A DNA stretch of 57,914 nucleotides. Source: Symbiodinium natans (lineage: Eukaryota > Sar > Dinophyceae > Suessiales > Symbiodiniaceae). The notes below the pieces were generated by a model, which saw nothing but the letters and a program-made list of their open reading frames with translations, made no database searches and had not been told where the DNA came from. The stretch lies in the NCBI GenBank assembly GCA_905221605.1, contig CAJNDS010000860.1, forward strand, positions 1-57,914, written 5' to 3'. Both the position numbers and the translations under genes were made by a program. Of the stretch, positions 42,582 through 51,361 are shown piece by piece; positions within the stretch are counted from its first letter, which is position 1, and each line of letters starts with the position of its first letter.

Positions 42582-42702
42582 CATCATGTCGGTACGCACG
42601 ACCCCGGCACGTTTGAGGCGCTAGAGCTTGTAGGAGCTCAATGATGGCTGAAGGTTCTCCATCAACCTCAGAAAGAAGAGCACCGCAATCTCCAGGACCC
42701 TC
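42582..42702 (-). CDS. Exon-like island with good splice edges
   Basis: On - exactly 40 codons plus one base: EGPGDCGALLSEVDGEPSAI, then IELLQALAPQTCRGRAYRHD. It starts after a pyrimidine-rich CTCTCTTTTTTC region and TTAAG|GAG, and ends GATG|GTAAAG. All + frames contain stops. This is the best-bounded island in the window, although third-position bias is weak. Product unknown. Confidence 0.5.
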
Positions 42703-42867
42703 CTTAACGGGTCCGAAAAAAGAGAGGGGCGACCACAGGGAGGGGTTAGGGTTTTGCGGTTTGAGTTTAGGGTTTTACTAGGGCATCGAGGGTTTTTAGC
42801 AACCCTAAGCCATAAACCCTAAAGCCTAAACCCTAAAGCCTAAACCCTAAACCCTAAACCCTAAACC

Positions 42868-42945
42868 CTAGGCATCCTGCAGCAGGCGGGTCGCCGCCCC
42901 GAAGTGATGCAAGACCATCTCGGGCAACCTGTGGATTTCGCGAGG
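42868..42945 (-). CDS. Exon-like island, strong codon bias
   Basis: REIHRLPEMVLHHFGAATRL then LQDA and TAG on -; 21 of 24 codons end in G or C. An internal CCACAG|GTTG could be its acceptor. Confidence 0.45.
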   Translation of the reverse strand, partial: PREIHRLPEMVLHHFGAATRLLQDA

Positions 42946-43383
42946 ATTCAAAAGGGGACGTTGTAGGGGGTTGATTGATAAGAGCCTATATGTCTGTAAG
43001 GCTCTTTTTGCAACTAAGGGCTTACAAGGGCTTTTTGTTGTATGGGCTTATGGGGGGGGGGGGGGTTGCAGGTTTTTGTTCATGAGCATCTGTGGGGGGG
43101 TTCTTGGAGTTTGTAGGGCCGGGCTTCTTGGGATTGACAGGTGCCTACGGAGGTTTCATGGGGCTCAGAGGCTTTACAGGCTCGGGGCTTTCGGGCTTTC
43201 CGGCTTTGGGGGGTTTGATGGCTTAGTTCGGGTTTCGGGTTCTGGGGTTTTAGGGCTTAGGGTTCACGGGGTTTAGGGTTTTGGGTCGGGGACTACATGG
43301 GCTTAGGGTTTATGGTCCGTAGGCCCTGGTGTGGACTCGCGGTGAGAGATTAAGGATGAGGTTGTGGGTTTAAGGGGTTTGGG

Positions 43384-43487
43384 TTGGGATTTTCCCCTTA
43401 TACTAACAGTCATTTACACAGGGAGTATAGTACCCCCTACTATCATCCCTATTCAGAAACTATTAGTATAAGGCGGGAACATTACAA
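43384..43487. mobile_element. MITE-like element, family A, copy near the LINE
   Basis: TTGGGATTTTCCCCTTATAC and CTATTAGTATAAGGCGGGAA are the inverted ends. Confidence 0.75.
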
Positions 43488-43776
43488 GGTTTGTGGCTTA
43501 AGGGTTAGGGGCTTGAGGGGGTTGGGGAGTTGAGGGGTTTCTAGGGCTATATGGGATAAACCCTAAACCTTAAACCCTAAACCCTAAACCCCCAACCCTT
43601 AACCCTTAACCCTAAACCCTAAACCAGGCTAAACCCCCCAAATATAGACCCACAAATTGTAGGATGATCGTAAGGACCCCAGATTGGCAATTACCCCCTT
43701 CGTTTCGGAAAACCCCCCATGTGCAGGTGCTGGTTTTGGGGCGCCGATACGTAGACGTAATAGAGGGGCCTTAATG

Positions 43777-43860
43777 ATTAGAATAGGGTTCTGTAAATTC
43801 TTGTAGTATAATGTTATATCAAACATTAGAATAGGGTTCTGTAAATTCTGGTAGTATAAT
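43777..43860. repeat. 36-bp tandem duplication
   Basis: ATTAGAATAGGGTTCTGTAA... at 43,777-43,812 recurs at 43,825-43,860 with one mismatch. GGCCTTAATGATTAGAATAG also occurs near 57,744, so a longer dispersed repeat is involved. Confidence 0.85.
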
Positions 43861-43871
43861 TGAAATTATTC

Positions 43872-43907
43872 CGAAACCCTAAACCTAAACCCTAAACCCT
43901 AAACCCC
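43872..43907 (-). repeat. Telomere-type units 5' of the LINE
   Basis: CCCTAAA and CCTAAA units run directly into the LINE's 5' end. The same orientation resumes after its 3' end at 51,362. Confidence 0.85.
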
Positions 43908-44155
43908 AGGCGCTCTGGTTCGCGAGGTGAGTGTAGTTTCCTCTTCCTTTAGAGGTCCACTCAGCCATTGCTTCCAGAGACCCAGCGTGGCACCGAGCTG
44001 TGCCCGCGACCTTCATTCCAATTCTCCCTCTTTGCTGCAGCTTTTAAAGGCCACTGGGGGATTTGCCGGCATTGCTGCTTTCGAGCCTCTGCTTGGCATA
44101 TTTCATTGTCAGTGCATGAGTTGGTTGATTTTTCCTTTGCTGTTTAGTCAGTGGT

Positions 44156-45418
44156 TTGCTGGAGTTAGCTACGGCGGGCCGACAGAGGGAGCCTGCCTAC
44201 CACAGGCGCTTGAGGCGCTTACGAACCAGTGCACGGACTCTTCTACGCAATATACCCCATACCCCACAACCGCTGCACATTGTCAAGCAGGCGGTCAAAC
44301 AGCTGCAAACGCACCACAGCCGATCAGGTTTGCCTTCCAAGTTTGCCAAACTGATTGCCTTTGGAGACATGGAGGCCAGAGCGTGGAAGTGTGGGAGCTG
44401 TCGACAGCTCAACAAGCTGTCACAGAATTTCTGTGGCCGGTGTGGACAACATTGGCAACAAAGCTCACAACCACAACAGCCGACCTATTGGGAACCAGCT
44501 GCAGCAGCACCGTGGCGGGGAGACTTCCAGCCACGGCGTGGGGAATCGCCAAGATCGCCGAGAAGAAGGGGGAAAGGGGCGCCGAAGGCAAACCCCAGTC
44601 ATCCCAGAGGAGATGGCAAAGGACAGCGGCCGGTGGGCAAAGATGCAACGAAGGCTCCTCCCACAACGAGTGCGCTGCCGGTGCCGCCCGCGCCGCCGGC
44701 ACCAAGTCTCCCGAAGGCGATGATGAACACCTCCACTGCGGCGACGTCTTCGAGTACAGAGAAGAAGTTGCTCGATGCTTTGGTGGCCCACATCAGCGAT
44801 CAGACAGCTGGTTTGTCCCCAGAGCTGGCTCAACAGCTGGAGAAGTACAAGTCCGAGGACGAAAAGATACAGAGCAAGAATATGCACAGGATTGTAGCGC
44901 AGCAGGCAGAAGCCAGAAGAGAGTTAAGCAGACTGCGGAGCGAGCGCAGTGCATTCCTTGCTGGTTGGAACGCCTATGTGGACGATTTGTTGAATCTAGT
45001 AGGAGAACAAACCTCAGCAAGAGAGCAGACGATCAGCTCCTACGACCAGGCCGAGGACGTCTGGACGCAACGGCTTCTGGAAGCATCCAGGGCTTTGGCG
45101 AAACAGGCAGTTCAGGAGCAGGACATAATCGACTTAGATGCCGACGACGCCGACATGCAAGCGACGGAGGCCCAGGTTGCAGATGCTGCCGAGGAGGCAG
45201 CCAAGAGAATGGAGACCAGGGAAAGGCATCGGATGCAGATGGCGGCGCAGAGGGAGTCGTTGCTCACTGCAATCAGAGCAGCGAAAGACACGGCGCCACA
45301 GTTGGAAAGGGAAGTCTCCAGGACGCCGCGTCGCAATGCTACTGCTTCTGGAACAGATGCGGAAGAGCCACCAACTGCGAAAGCCAAAGTGATGCCCCCT
45401 GGCAGTGCCCGCGGATGA
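44156..45418 (+). CDS. LINE ORF1 protein (RanBP2 zinc finger, coiled coil)
   Basis: Probably an RNA-binding packaging protein of the LINE. Numbering from the TTG at 44,156, W77-K-C79-x2-C82-x10-C93-x2-C96 is a RanBP2-type zinc finger. Residues about 100-180 are rich in Gln, Pro and basic residues. About 190-370 is a charged, Ala/Glu/Gln/Arg-rich stretch that should form a coiled coil and may oligomerise. The frame is open back to 44,129; the only nearby ATG is codon 72 (44,369), so the true start is uncertain. The stop TGA (45,416-45,418) overlaps the ORF2 ATG. There is no RRM or esterase domain as found in some other LINE ORF1 proteins. Confidence 0.82.
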   Translation: MLELATAGRQREPAYHRRLRRLRTSARTLLRNIPHTPQPLHIVKQAVKQLQTHHSRSGLPSKFAKLIAFGDMEARAWKCGSCRQLNKLSQNFCGRCGQHWQQSSQPQQPTYWEPAAAAPWRGDFQPRRGESPRSPRRRGKGAPKANPSHPRGDGKGQRPVGKDATKAPPTTSALPVPPAPPAPSLPKAMMNTSTAATSSSTEKKLLDALVAHISDQTAGLSPELAQQLEKYKSEDEKIQSKNMHRIVAQQAEARRELSRLRSERSAFLAGWNAYVDDLLNLVGEQTSAREQTISSYDQAEDVWTQRLLEASRALAKQAVQEQDIIDLDADDADMQATEAQVADAAEEAAKRMETRERHRMQMAAQRESLLTAIRAAKDTAPQLEREVSRTPRRNATASGTDAEEPPTAKAKVMPPGSARG

Positions 45419-46452
45419 GCCGAAAGGGACTTCGTGGGCTGTGGGCTCCGGGCTCCTTTTGGGAGCCTGTCGAGCAGCTTTTCGGTGCACAATGCAGTGT
45501 ACCGTTTCTATCTGTCACGCAGGAAGAGGACTTCGTCACACCTGTCCGTGCACAGACAATTGCCCTTACACTTCAGCACAGTATCCTTCTCCAAGCTTGG
45601 GGATTCCAATTACCAGAGATGCAAGACCCTCGGCTCAAAGAAGTCGATGTGCCAACCTCAGAGGCGGCTGGAAATTCATCCGAAGAGGTGGAACAGCAGC
45701 CTACATCGACGTGCGGTACTGAGGCTTTTGGCAGCAAGAGTGAGTTTCCTTCTTTGCATCTCACTTGTTGTTCTAGCACGCACGAATTCCCCCCCAAGGC
45801 TAGTGCTCTTCATGTGTACAAACATGCCTTGCCTTTGAAAGTTTGTTTCAATGATCTTGAAGATGATCCCGAACAGACAGCTGTAGCCAGCTGCTTTAGC
45901 AGAGACTTTTGTCCTCTGCGTGGGGTTGGGCCGGTTCCCTTGAATCGTTTGGGTTTCAGGGGTCTTAGACCTGCCTTCAACCGCCTCCACTCTCAACACG
46001 CAGCCGCTCTTTGCAGCTTTGTTGCGCCATCTCTCATGAATGGCGGTTCCCTGTCGAGCCTCGGGAATGGCATCCATCAACATGTTTCAGATCCCATCGA
46101 GGGTGGTGCTTTGTCCAGCCTCGAGACTGGGGACAGTTCTTTGTTGCGCACCTTCAACATGCCTACAGCCACCGTTCAGGCACAGACTGAACAAGTTGCA
46201 GACGCAAGCTTGCGTGTGTCCAAGCCTAGAACAGCTGCTCAGGCGGCCACCAGCCTGCTACAGCTTCAGGTCCACCTCAAGAAGGGACCTGCCCTTTCGG
46301 GAGCAGAAGCATACCCCCGAACAAAGCCATTGCCTGCACTCAGCCCGAAGATGAGCGTGGAAGGGATGCCGGGCCTGAAAGCATATCTCCTGAATGGGCA
46401 TACGACCTGCAAGATATTGAGTCTGAACGGCAGCCAAAGGAAGCCGCCCTGA
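45415..46452 (+). CDS. LINE ORF2, N-terminal region (frame 1)
   Basis: Starts at ATG 45,415, overlapping the ORF1 stop as ATGA, and is open to 46,452. No known domain: MSRKGLRGLWAPGSFWEPVE at the start, then an acidic/Ser-rich region and two similar segments (GGSLSSLGNG and GGALSSLETG). The frame is also open upstream through ORF1, but that part is a shadow. The following domains are read in another frame that is open from 46,230, so the coding frame must change between about 46,230 and 46,452; the acidic PEWAYDLQDIESERQPKEAA of the next frame suggests a switch near 46,350. Overlap coding by termination-reinitiation is known for SART1; here it is inferred. Confidence 0.6.
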   Translation: MSRKGLRGLWAPGSFWEPVEQLFGAQCSVPFLSVTQEEDFVTPVRAQTIALTLQHSILLQAWGFQLPEMQDPRLKEVDVPTSEAAGNSSEEVEQQPTSTCGTEAFGSKSEFPSLHLTCCSSTHEFPPKASALHVYKHALPLKVCFNDLEDDPEQTAVASCFSRDFCPLRGVGPVPLNRLGFRGLRPAFNRLHSQHAAALCSFVAPSLMNGGSLSSLGNGIHQHVSDPIEGGALSSLETGDSSLLRTFNMPTATVQAQTEQVADASLRVSKPRTAAQAATSLLQLQVHLKKGPALSGAEAYPRTKPLPALSPKMSVEGMPGLKAYLLNGHTTCKILSLNGSQRKPP

Positions 46453-46472
46453 ACATTGGGGTTGTCGCTGAC

Positions 46473-49298
46473 ATGGTTGAGCGCACTTTCGAGGGCTTCG
46501 CCCTAGAGGCACTGCAGCGCACACTTCCTAGTGGAGGAAAGTTTCATAGTGGAGCAAAGGACTTTGTTGCGCACCGTCCTGTCTTCTTTCCTTCGTTGCC
46601 GGTTCAAGCTGTCATGATGTTCGTTGACGGTGCCTTCCAACAGTCGAGCGGACGTGGTGCCTGGGCCGTTGCTGTCCTGGCATTGCAGGGCGGGCGGTGG
46701 ATTTGGGCTGGCTTCAGGGCTGGCCGCGTCCCATCCGCTGCGTGGGGTGCAAATGTGCCCTCTGCTTATCAGTCTGAGCTATATGCTCAACTTGTTGCAC
46801 ATTCAGTCGGACTCGCTGGAGCAGTACCACTTGCACTGTGGTATGACGCGAAAGCAGCAGCTTGCACAGCACAGTGCCAAACCTCAGTTGCAGAGCCAAG
46901 TCCCCTCACCACGATGCTCTGCACAACCTACACACTCCTTGAAACCAGAAACTTGATACATGGCTACTGCCATGTTAAAAACCATACCGGTCACCTAGGC
47001 AATGAGCTCGCTGACGCTCTCGCTACTGCTGCTCTTGAAGGCAGAATAGGGACCGCAGACGCAGCCGAAGAAGCCCTCTTGCAGGCGATGATTGCTCCTG
47101 AGGCCGCTTGGCTGTGGCTGCCAGCGCTCGCCGGCTCGGGACCTTGGCCGCAGCTTCAGAACGACGGACTCACGTGCCCTGAGTCCCTGGTGCCTAGCTC
47201 AAGGGTTGACAAGCCTGCCGACTGGTCACTGGCGACAGATGACGCTGCAAGCGGGCATGCCCTTCAGGTCAAGCTTTGCATTGCCACCTACAACGTGCTC
47301 AGTTTGCGCAGCGCCATACAGCGGCAATGCTTACAGGCGCACATGAAAAAACATGATATAGCAGTTCTTGGTGTGCAGGAAGCCAGAGAGAGCACTGAGG
47401 CATTTAAAGTCTGCGATGGCATCCTCCGCTTTGCCAGTGAACCAACAGCGGGACAACTTGGCTGTCAATTGTGGCTTGACAGTAACAAAGTTCTTGGACA
47501 TGATGACCAGGGAGATGCCATGCGATGGGACAGAAGGGATTTCGCTGTGCTTCACAGCCAACCTCGCTGCTTGTTTGTTGCTGGCAAGTTAGGTGACCAT
47601 GGCATTTTGTTTGTTGTAGCTCACGCTCTCACCAATGTTTCCTGCGTAACCCAAATTGCTACGTGGTGGAGCGAGTTGCGTGCTCTCGTGCAGCGTCACA
47701 GAAAGGATAGGGTTCTGGTTCTCATGGTCGATGCAAACGCTAGGCATGACCGCCTTGCTGGAAGGGAAGAGCCAGTTGGGCCAAATGCCGACCGCCTCGC
47801 TGAGTTTATCCGGGACCTTGATCTCAGTCGAACGCCATGCTTTAAGGACGGCAAACCTATTTGGACATGGGTCTCCCCGCAGGGTAAAGGATCATGTCTT
47901 GACTATATACTGTTGCCTAAAACATGGATGCCTTTTTGCACCACGCTTGGCAGTCAAATCGTTTTAGACGAGTATGCCGGCATTGACCACCGGCTGCTCC
48001 TAGCAAGGCTAGAGCTGCAACTGCATGGTCGCAAGCCTGGCAAGAGATGTCGCCTCGACATTGAAGCCATGCACACGCCTGCAGGCAAGCAGCAAATCAG
48101 AAAGATCCTGCAAAATGTGCCTCAGATCCCGTGGGCCGTGCATATCGACGAGCATGTTAAAAGGATCAACGAGCATATCCAACAAAACCTTTTGTCCGCC
48201 TTTGTCAAGCAGGCCGATGGGCCCCGGTCGCCCGTCATCTCCAAAGCCACCTGGGACCTGCTTCACCACCGCAGGCATCTGCGTCGTGTCAACGTGCGCA
48301 GGCGGCAGCTGCGGTCCAGACATCTGCTAGCGCAGGCTTTTGCTGGTTGGAGTAGGGTGATTGGACATGTGCGGACACGAAATGCTCAGCAGGCGGACCG
48401 AAACATTGCCAGGATCGCTGCGGCCGACCGCCGCCTCTGTGTTGCAGAAGCCTTGTTTCCTAGAGAACTCAAGAAGAGCACCAAGGCAGTTCGTGCCAGC
48501 TACCAGAAGGACGAAGCAGAGTTCACTAGGAAAACTTTTCAAGAAGCAAGGGCAGAAGGGCCGCACAGGCTCGCGTACCTTCTAAGAGCAGTCCTCAAGT
48601 CTGGCCGCCGATACCATCCGCCCCGTGCTTCGCCATGCTTGATGCTTGACGGGAGCCTCGAGACTGATGCTGCCAAAGTCCAATATGCGTTTGGCAAACA
48701 TTTTGCGGAGGCGGAGCAAGCGTACGAGTCTACGCTTGCTGAGCTTCAACCGCAGGGTCCTGCTGACCCTGAAGAGGTCGTTGATGTGCAAGGCGCGCCC
48801 TCGCTTGCCCAGCTGAATTGGGCTTTCGCGGCCCTGCAAGGGCGCAGGGCGGCTGGCATTGCCCAGATCCCTCCAGACTTTTACCTTGCCCAACCGCACT
48901 TGTCGGCCTTGGTTCACTACCCAGTTGTCCTCAAAATTTTGTCTAGAAAGGTTGCGCCGCTTCTTTGGACAGGACACCTTGCAGTTGCCTTAGAGAAGCC
49001 GCTGAAGTGCCACACATCCGTTGAGGGATTCCGTAGCGTTGCCATCCTTGACATTGCTGGGAAAGCATTAGCAAAGGCGCTGAGGCATGAGCTCCTTTGT
49101 GGATTTGAACGCGTCACTTTGGCTGGCACGGGAGGGACACGCAAGGGTATAGGGCTGGGTTTGCCTGCCGTCACGGTTCAGGGTTTTCTCCAGTTGCTTC
49201 ATGTCAACAGACAGAGCGGCGCCGTCTTGTTTGTTGACGGTTCTTCGGCTTTTTTTCGCCACGGCCCGGGGCTACATCCTGAACTCGCAGGCGCATAG
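46473..49298 (+). CDS. LINE ORF2: RNase H, APE endonuclease, first half of RT
   Basis: Numbering from the ATG at 46,473. RNase H at about 45-187: FVDGA (D52), SELYAQL (E102), YDAKAA (D125), and HTGHLGNELAD ending in D181. APE-type endonuclease at about 268-512: ATYNVLSLRS (N274), VQEARE (E303), MVDANARHD (D420, N422), CLDYIL (D477), IDHRLL (D505, H506). RT begins near 780 (GRRAAGIAQIPPDFYL, then FRSVAILDIAGKALAKAL) and reaches motif A LFVDGSSAF with D922. The frame then fails and ends at TAG 49,298. RNase H degrades RNA in hybrids, the endonuclease nicks the target and the RT copies the element's RNA. RNase H lying before the endonuclease is unusual. Confidence 0.88.
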   Translation: MVERTFEGFALEALQRTLPSGGKFHSGAKDFVAHRPVFFPSLPVQAVMMFVDGAFQQSSGRGAWAVAVLALQGGRWIWAGFRAGRVPSAAWGANVPSAYQSELYAQLVAHSVGLAGAVPLALWYDAKAAACTAQCQTSVAEPSPLTTMLCTTYTLLETRNLIHGYCHVKNHTGHLGNELADALATAALEGRIGTADAAEEALLQAMIAPEAAWLWLPALAGSGPWPQLQNDGLTCPESLVPSSRVDKPADWSLATDDAASGHALQVKLCIATYNVLSLRSAIQRQCLQAHMKKHDIAVLGVQEARESTEAFKVCDGILRFASEPTAGQLGCQLWLDSNKVLGHDDQGDAMRWDRRDFAVLHSQPRCLFVAGKLGDHGILFVVAHALTNVSCVTQIATWWSELRALVQRHRKDRVLVLMVDANARHDRLAGREEPVGPNADRLAEFIRDLDLSRTPCFKDGKPIWTWVSPQGKGSCLDYILLPKTWMPFCTTLGSQIVLDEYAGIDHRLLLARLELQLHGRKPGKRCRLDIEAMHTPAGKQQIRKILQNVPQIPWAVHIDEHVKRINEHIQQNLLSAFVKQADGPRSPVISKATWDLLHHRRHLRRVNVRRRQLRSRHLLAQAFAGWSRVIGHVRTRNAQQADRNIARIAAADRRLCVAEALFPRELKKSTKAVRASYQKDEAEFTRKTFQEARAEGPHRLAYLLRAVLKSGRRYHPPRASPCLMLDGSLETDAAKVQYAFGKHFAEAEQAYESTLAELQPQGPADPEEVVDVQGAPSLAQLNWAFAALQGRRAAGIAQIPPDFYLAQPHLSALVHYPVVLKILSRKVAPLLWTGHLAVALEKPLKCHTSVEGFRSVAILDIAGKALAKALRHELLCGFERVTLAGTGGTRKGIGLGLPAVTVQGFLQLLHVNRQSGAVLFVDGSSAFFRHGPGLHPELAGA

Positions 49299-51294
49299 CT
49301 TCCTTGAGTGGCTCGATGGCCTTCCTGTTTCGCTCAAGGTACGTGCTAGACTTAGAGGACTCCTCGATGATGCTACGGTCCTTGACAAGGCTGGTGTGCC
49401 ACAGCCCACTCAATCGCTTGTGCGCGCCCTACTCTCCCGCACTTGGTTCACGACCAATCCCTCACAGCCCGGCATTTTTGCCACTACGGCTGGCACAATG
49501 CCTGGTAGCCCACTTGCCGACCTGCTTTACCAACTGGTGTTCCTTGTTGCACTCACGGGTATGAAGCAAGACATGCTAGAGGCTGGCGTTCTGGCACAGC
49601 TTACGCTTTCTGATGGTGCCAGATTGGAGTCAACGCTCCCGACATGGATGGACGACTTTGCCTTGCTCATTCAGACCCCAATGGCAAGACAACTGCCAAC
49701 AGCAATTGCTACTGCCGCACAAATAGCTGCCGATAACTTGCTTGTTATCGGTGTCAAGACGAATCTAGGGAGGGGCAAGACGGAAGCGCTCTACGTTGCA
49801 CACGGTTCGGGCGCACGGGCTGTCAAGCATCACATTGACATCGAGTGCCAAGGACATGTCGAGGCTTCTGGGGTAGATGGGTCGTCTTTCCAGGTCCGCT
49901 GCGTGCATAAGTACTTGCATTTGGGTTCTCTGAGGGTCGCCAGTGCACAGGATGGACCCGACCTGGAGCGCAGGGCCGGGCTTGCCGAAGACATCTTCAA
50001 GAAGGTCCGGGCAAAAATCTTGCCCAACCCGCACCTCTCACAGGTTGAAAAAGCACATTTGCTTGCTTCCCTTGTTGTGTCCAAGTTTCTCCATGGCGCC
50101 GGTGCCTGGACGCTGGCTAGCAAGGGGCAAAAGAAGGCGTTTGCAGCTGCCTATTCCTCCCTGGCACGTCGCGCAGTGCGCCCCATTTGGCAAGTGCCTT
50201 CCACACTTCTCACCGAGGGTCAGGTTTGTGCGCTAGCTGGCATCTTGCGCCCGCGCCAAGCACTCGCCATAGAGCGGACCAGGCTGCTCTTCCAAGTCGT
50301 GCGCGCAAAAATTCCTTTTCTGCAGCACCTATTAGTCAAGTCGGGGCACTGGCTACAAGAGGCGTATGTCGACTTCGCCTCAATCTGTGCAGCAACAGGT
50401 GTCCCACAGCCACTGCTTGATGGGAAGGACAGTGATTTGGGGGATTTTGCGCTGCTTTCGCAGTTCGATGCCGAGCATCCTCGCATTCTGGCACGCGCAC
50501 GCAAGATGTGGCTGCAGCAGGCAGTCTGTGTTAGGGACAAAGCCCTTGTCAAGGCTCAAATGCTGTGCGTGCTCGCTGGTTTGCAAGTACTTGCCTTCGA
50601 CATTCATGACTGCAAGCCAATTCAGAAGAGATGGGCTTGCAAGGTTTGCGGCATGCTGTTCACCACCAAGGCTGCGCGTTCTTCACATTATGCCAAGAAA
50701 CACAAGCTTGCATCACTCCCTACAGCTTGTGCTTTTGGCACTGCATGCGAAGTTTGCAGAAGGCAATTCTGGACGACCAAGCGTTTTAGAGAACACCTTA
50801 AGCATTCCCCAAAGTGCTTAAACGTGTACTTCCATGCTGATGCAACCGGAATGAAGGATCAGCATAAGGTGGATGAGGAGTCGCTTCCTTGCACTTTTCT
50901 GATTGGCCCTGCGCCATTTTGGGCTTCTTTGAGCCCCGATGCGCTTGCGGATGCACCGACCGTTGAACCTACTCCCAACATGCTTGAAGCCTTTGTTCAT
51001 GAGTTCGTCGGCTTGGACGACATGGCTCAGGTGCCCTATTTTGTCCACGCTTGGCATGGTTTGGTTGAGAATAATCCGGTCGGTTTTGGGGAAGTTTTGC
51101 TTGGTTGGTTGCCCAACCCCAGTAAAGATCCGCAGAAATATGCTGCGGTTGCTTTGTTGACTTTCAGTGGAAGGCTACCTTTCGCTCGGTCAGACACGGT
51201 CTGCCATAGGCAAGGCCGCCATGTTCTGATCGGACCACATGAGGTCTTTACTGTACATGCCCCGGCCTCAGTGTGGTTTGCATGGGATGGTTGA
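49249..51294 (+). CDS. LINE ORF2: second half of RT and zinc fingers
   Basis: Continues RT motif A in frame 1 (FFATARGYILNSQ). Codons numbered from 49,201: GTMPGSPLADLLYQLVF (motif B, about 98-114), TWMDDFALL (motif C, D151 and D152, where most RTs have YxDD), then the thumb region. Near the C-terminus C480-x2-C483-x12-H496-x4-H501 is a C2H2 zinc finger, and C516-x2-C519-x12-H532-x6-C539 a C2HC one; both probably bind the target DNA or the element's RNA. It ends TGA at 51,292-51,294, followed by a short 3' untranslated region. It is joined to the preceding frame by removing one T from the T7 run at 49,250-49,256. Confidence 0.88.
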   Translation, partial: LFFATARGYILNSQAHSFLEWLDGLPVSLKVRARLRGLLDDATVLDKAGVPQPTQSLVRALLSRTWFTTNPSQPGIFATTAGTMPGSPLADLLYQLVFLVALTGMKQDMLEAGVLAQLTLSDGARLESTLPTWMDDFALLIQTPMARQLPTAIATAAQIAADNLLVIGVKTNLGRGKTEALYVAHGSGARAVKHHIDIECQGHVEASGVDGSSFQVRCVHKYLHLGSLRVASAQDGPDLERRAGLAEDIFKKVRAKILPNPHLSQVEKAHLLASLVVSKFLHGAGAWTLASKGQKKAFAAAYSSLARRAVRPIWQVPSTLLTEGQVCALAGILRPRQALAIERTRLLFQVVRAKIPFLQHLLVKSGHWLQEAYVDFASICAATGVPQPLLDGKDSDLGDFALLSQFDAEHPRILARARKMWLQQAVCVRDKALVKAQMLCVLAGLQVLAFDIHDCKPIQKRWACKVCGMLFTTKAARSSHYAKKHKLASLPTACAFGTACEVCRRQFWTTKRFREHLKHSPKCLNVYFHADATGMKDQHKVDEESLPCTFLIGPAPFWASLSPDALADAPTVEPTPNMLEAFVHEFVGLDDMAQVPYFVHAWHGLVENNPVGFGEVLLGWLPNPSKDPQKYAAVALLTFSGRLPFARSDTVCHRQGRHVLIGPHEVFTVHAPASVWFAWDG
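49250..49256 (+). other. T7 run at an ORF2 frame break
   Basis: GCTTTTTTTCGCC. Frame 0 reads SAF-F-R-H; the frame restoring the RT reads AFFATARGY and needs six T. The extra T lies within RT motif A. A homopolymer sequencing error, a decay mutation or ribosomal slippage are all possible. Confidence 0.85.
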
Positions 51295-51344
51295 GTTTCA
51301 GGGCTCTTCCTCTGAATTCATGGAGCGTCGCAAGACTCTATCTG

Positions 51345-51361
51345 CAACGAACGAACGAACG
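51345..51361 (+). repeat. LINE 3' tail (AACG)4
   Basis: CAACGAACGAACGAACGAA precedes AACCCTAAACCC. A short tandem tail instead of poly(A), as in several LINE groups. Confidence 0.8.

Larger units (their letters stand above)
43908..51361 (+). mobile_element. LINE retrotransposon, near full length
   Basis: About 7.45 kb: 5' untranslated region, ORF1, ORF2 overlapping by ATGA, about 65 bp of 3' untranslated region and a tetranucleotide tail AACGAACGAACGAACG. No long terminal repeats, and no integrase or protease was seen. It sits inside CCCTAAA units on both sides. ORF2 carries two frame changes, so this copy cannot make full ORF2 protein unless these are sequence errors or recoding sites. It mobilises, or once did, by target-primed reverse transcription, as inferred from the APE-type endonuclease and RT. 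Confidence 0.92.

Noticed and set aside
43927-46452. 841-codon ORF in frame 1 as a single protein
   Set aside because: Its first half overlaps ORF1, whose zinc finger and coiled coil lie in frame 2. Only the part after the ATG at 45,415 is likely to be used.
49240-49262. Programmed frameshift as the default explanation for the T7 break
   Set aside because: A one-base homopolymer error or decay mutation is simpler; kept only as an alternative.
44197-50607. Many - strand ORFs across the LINE
   Set aside because: They are antisense shadows of ORF1 and ORF2 without domains.
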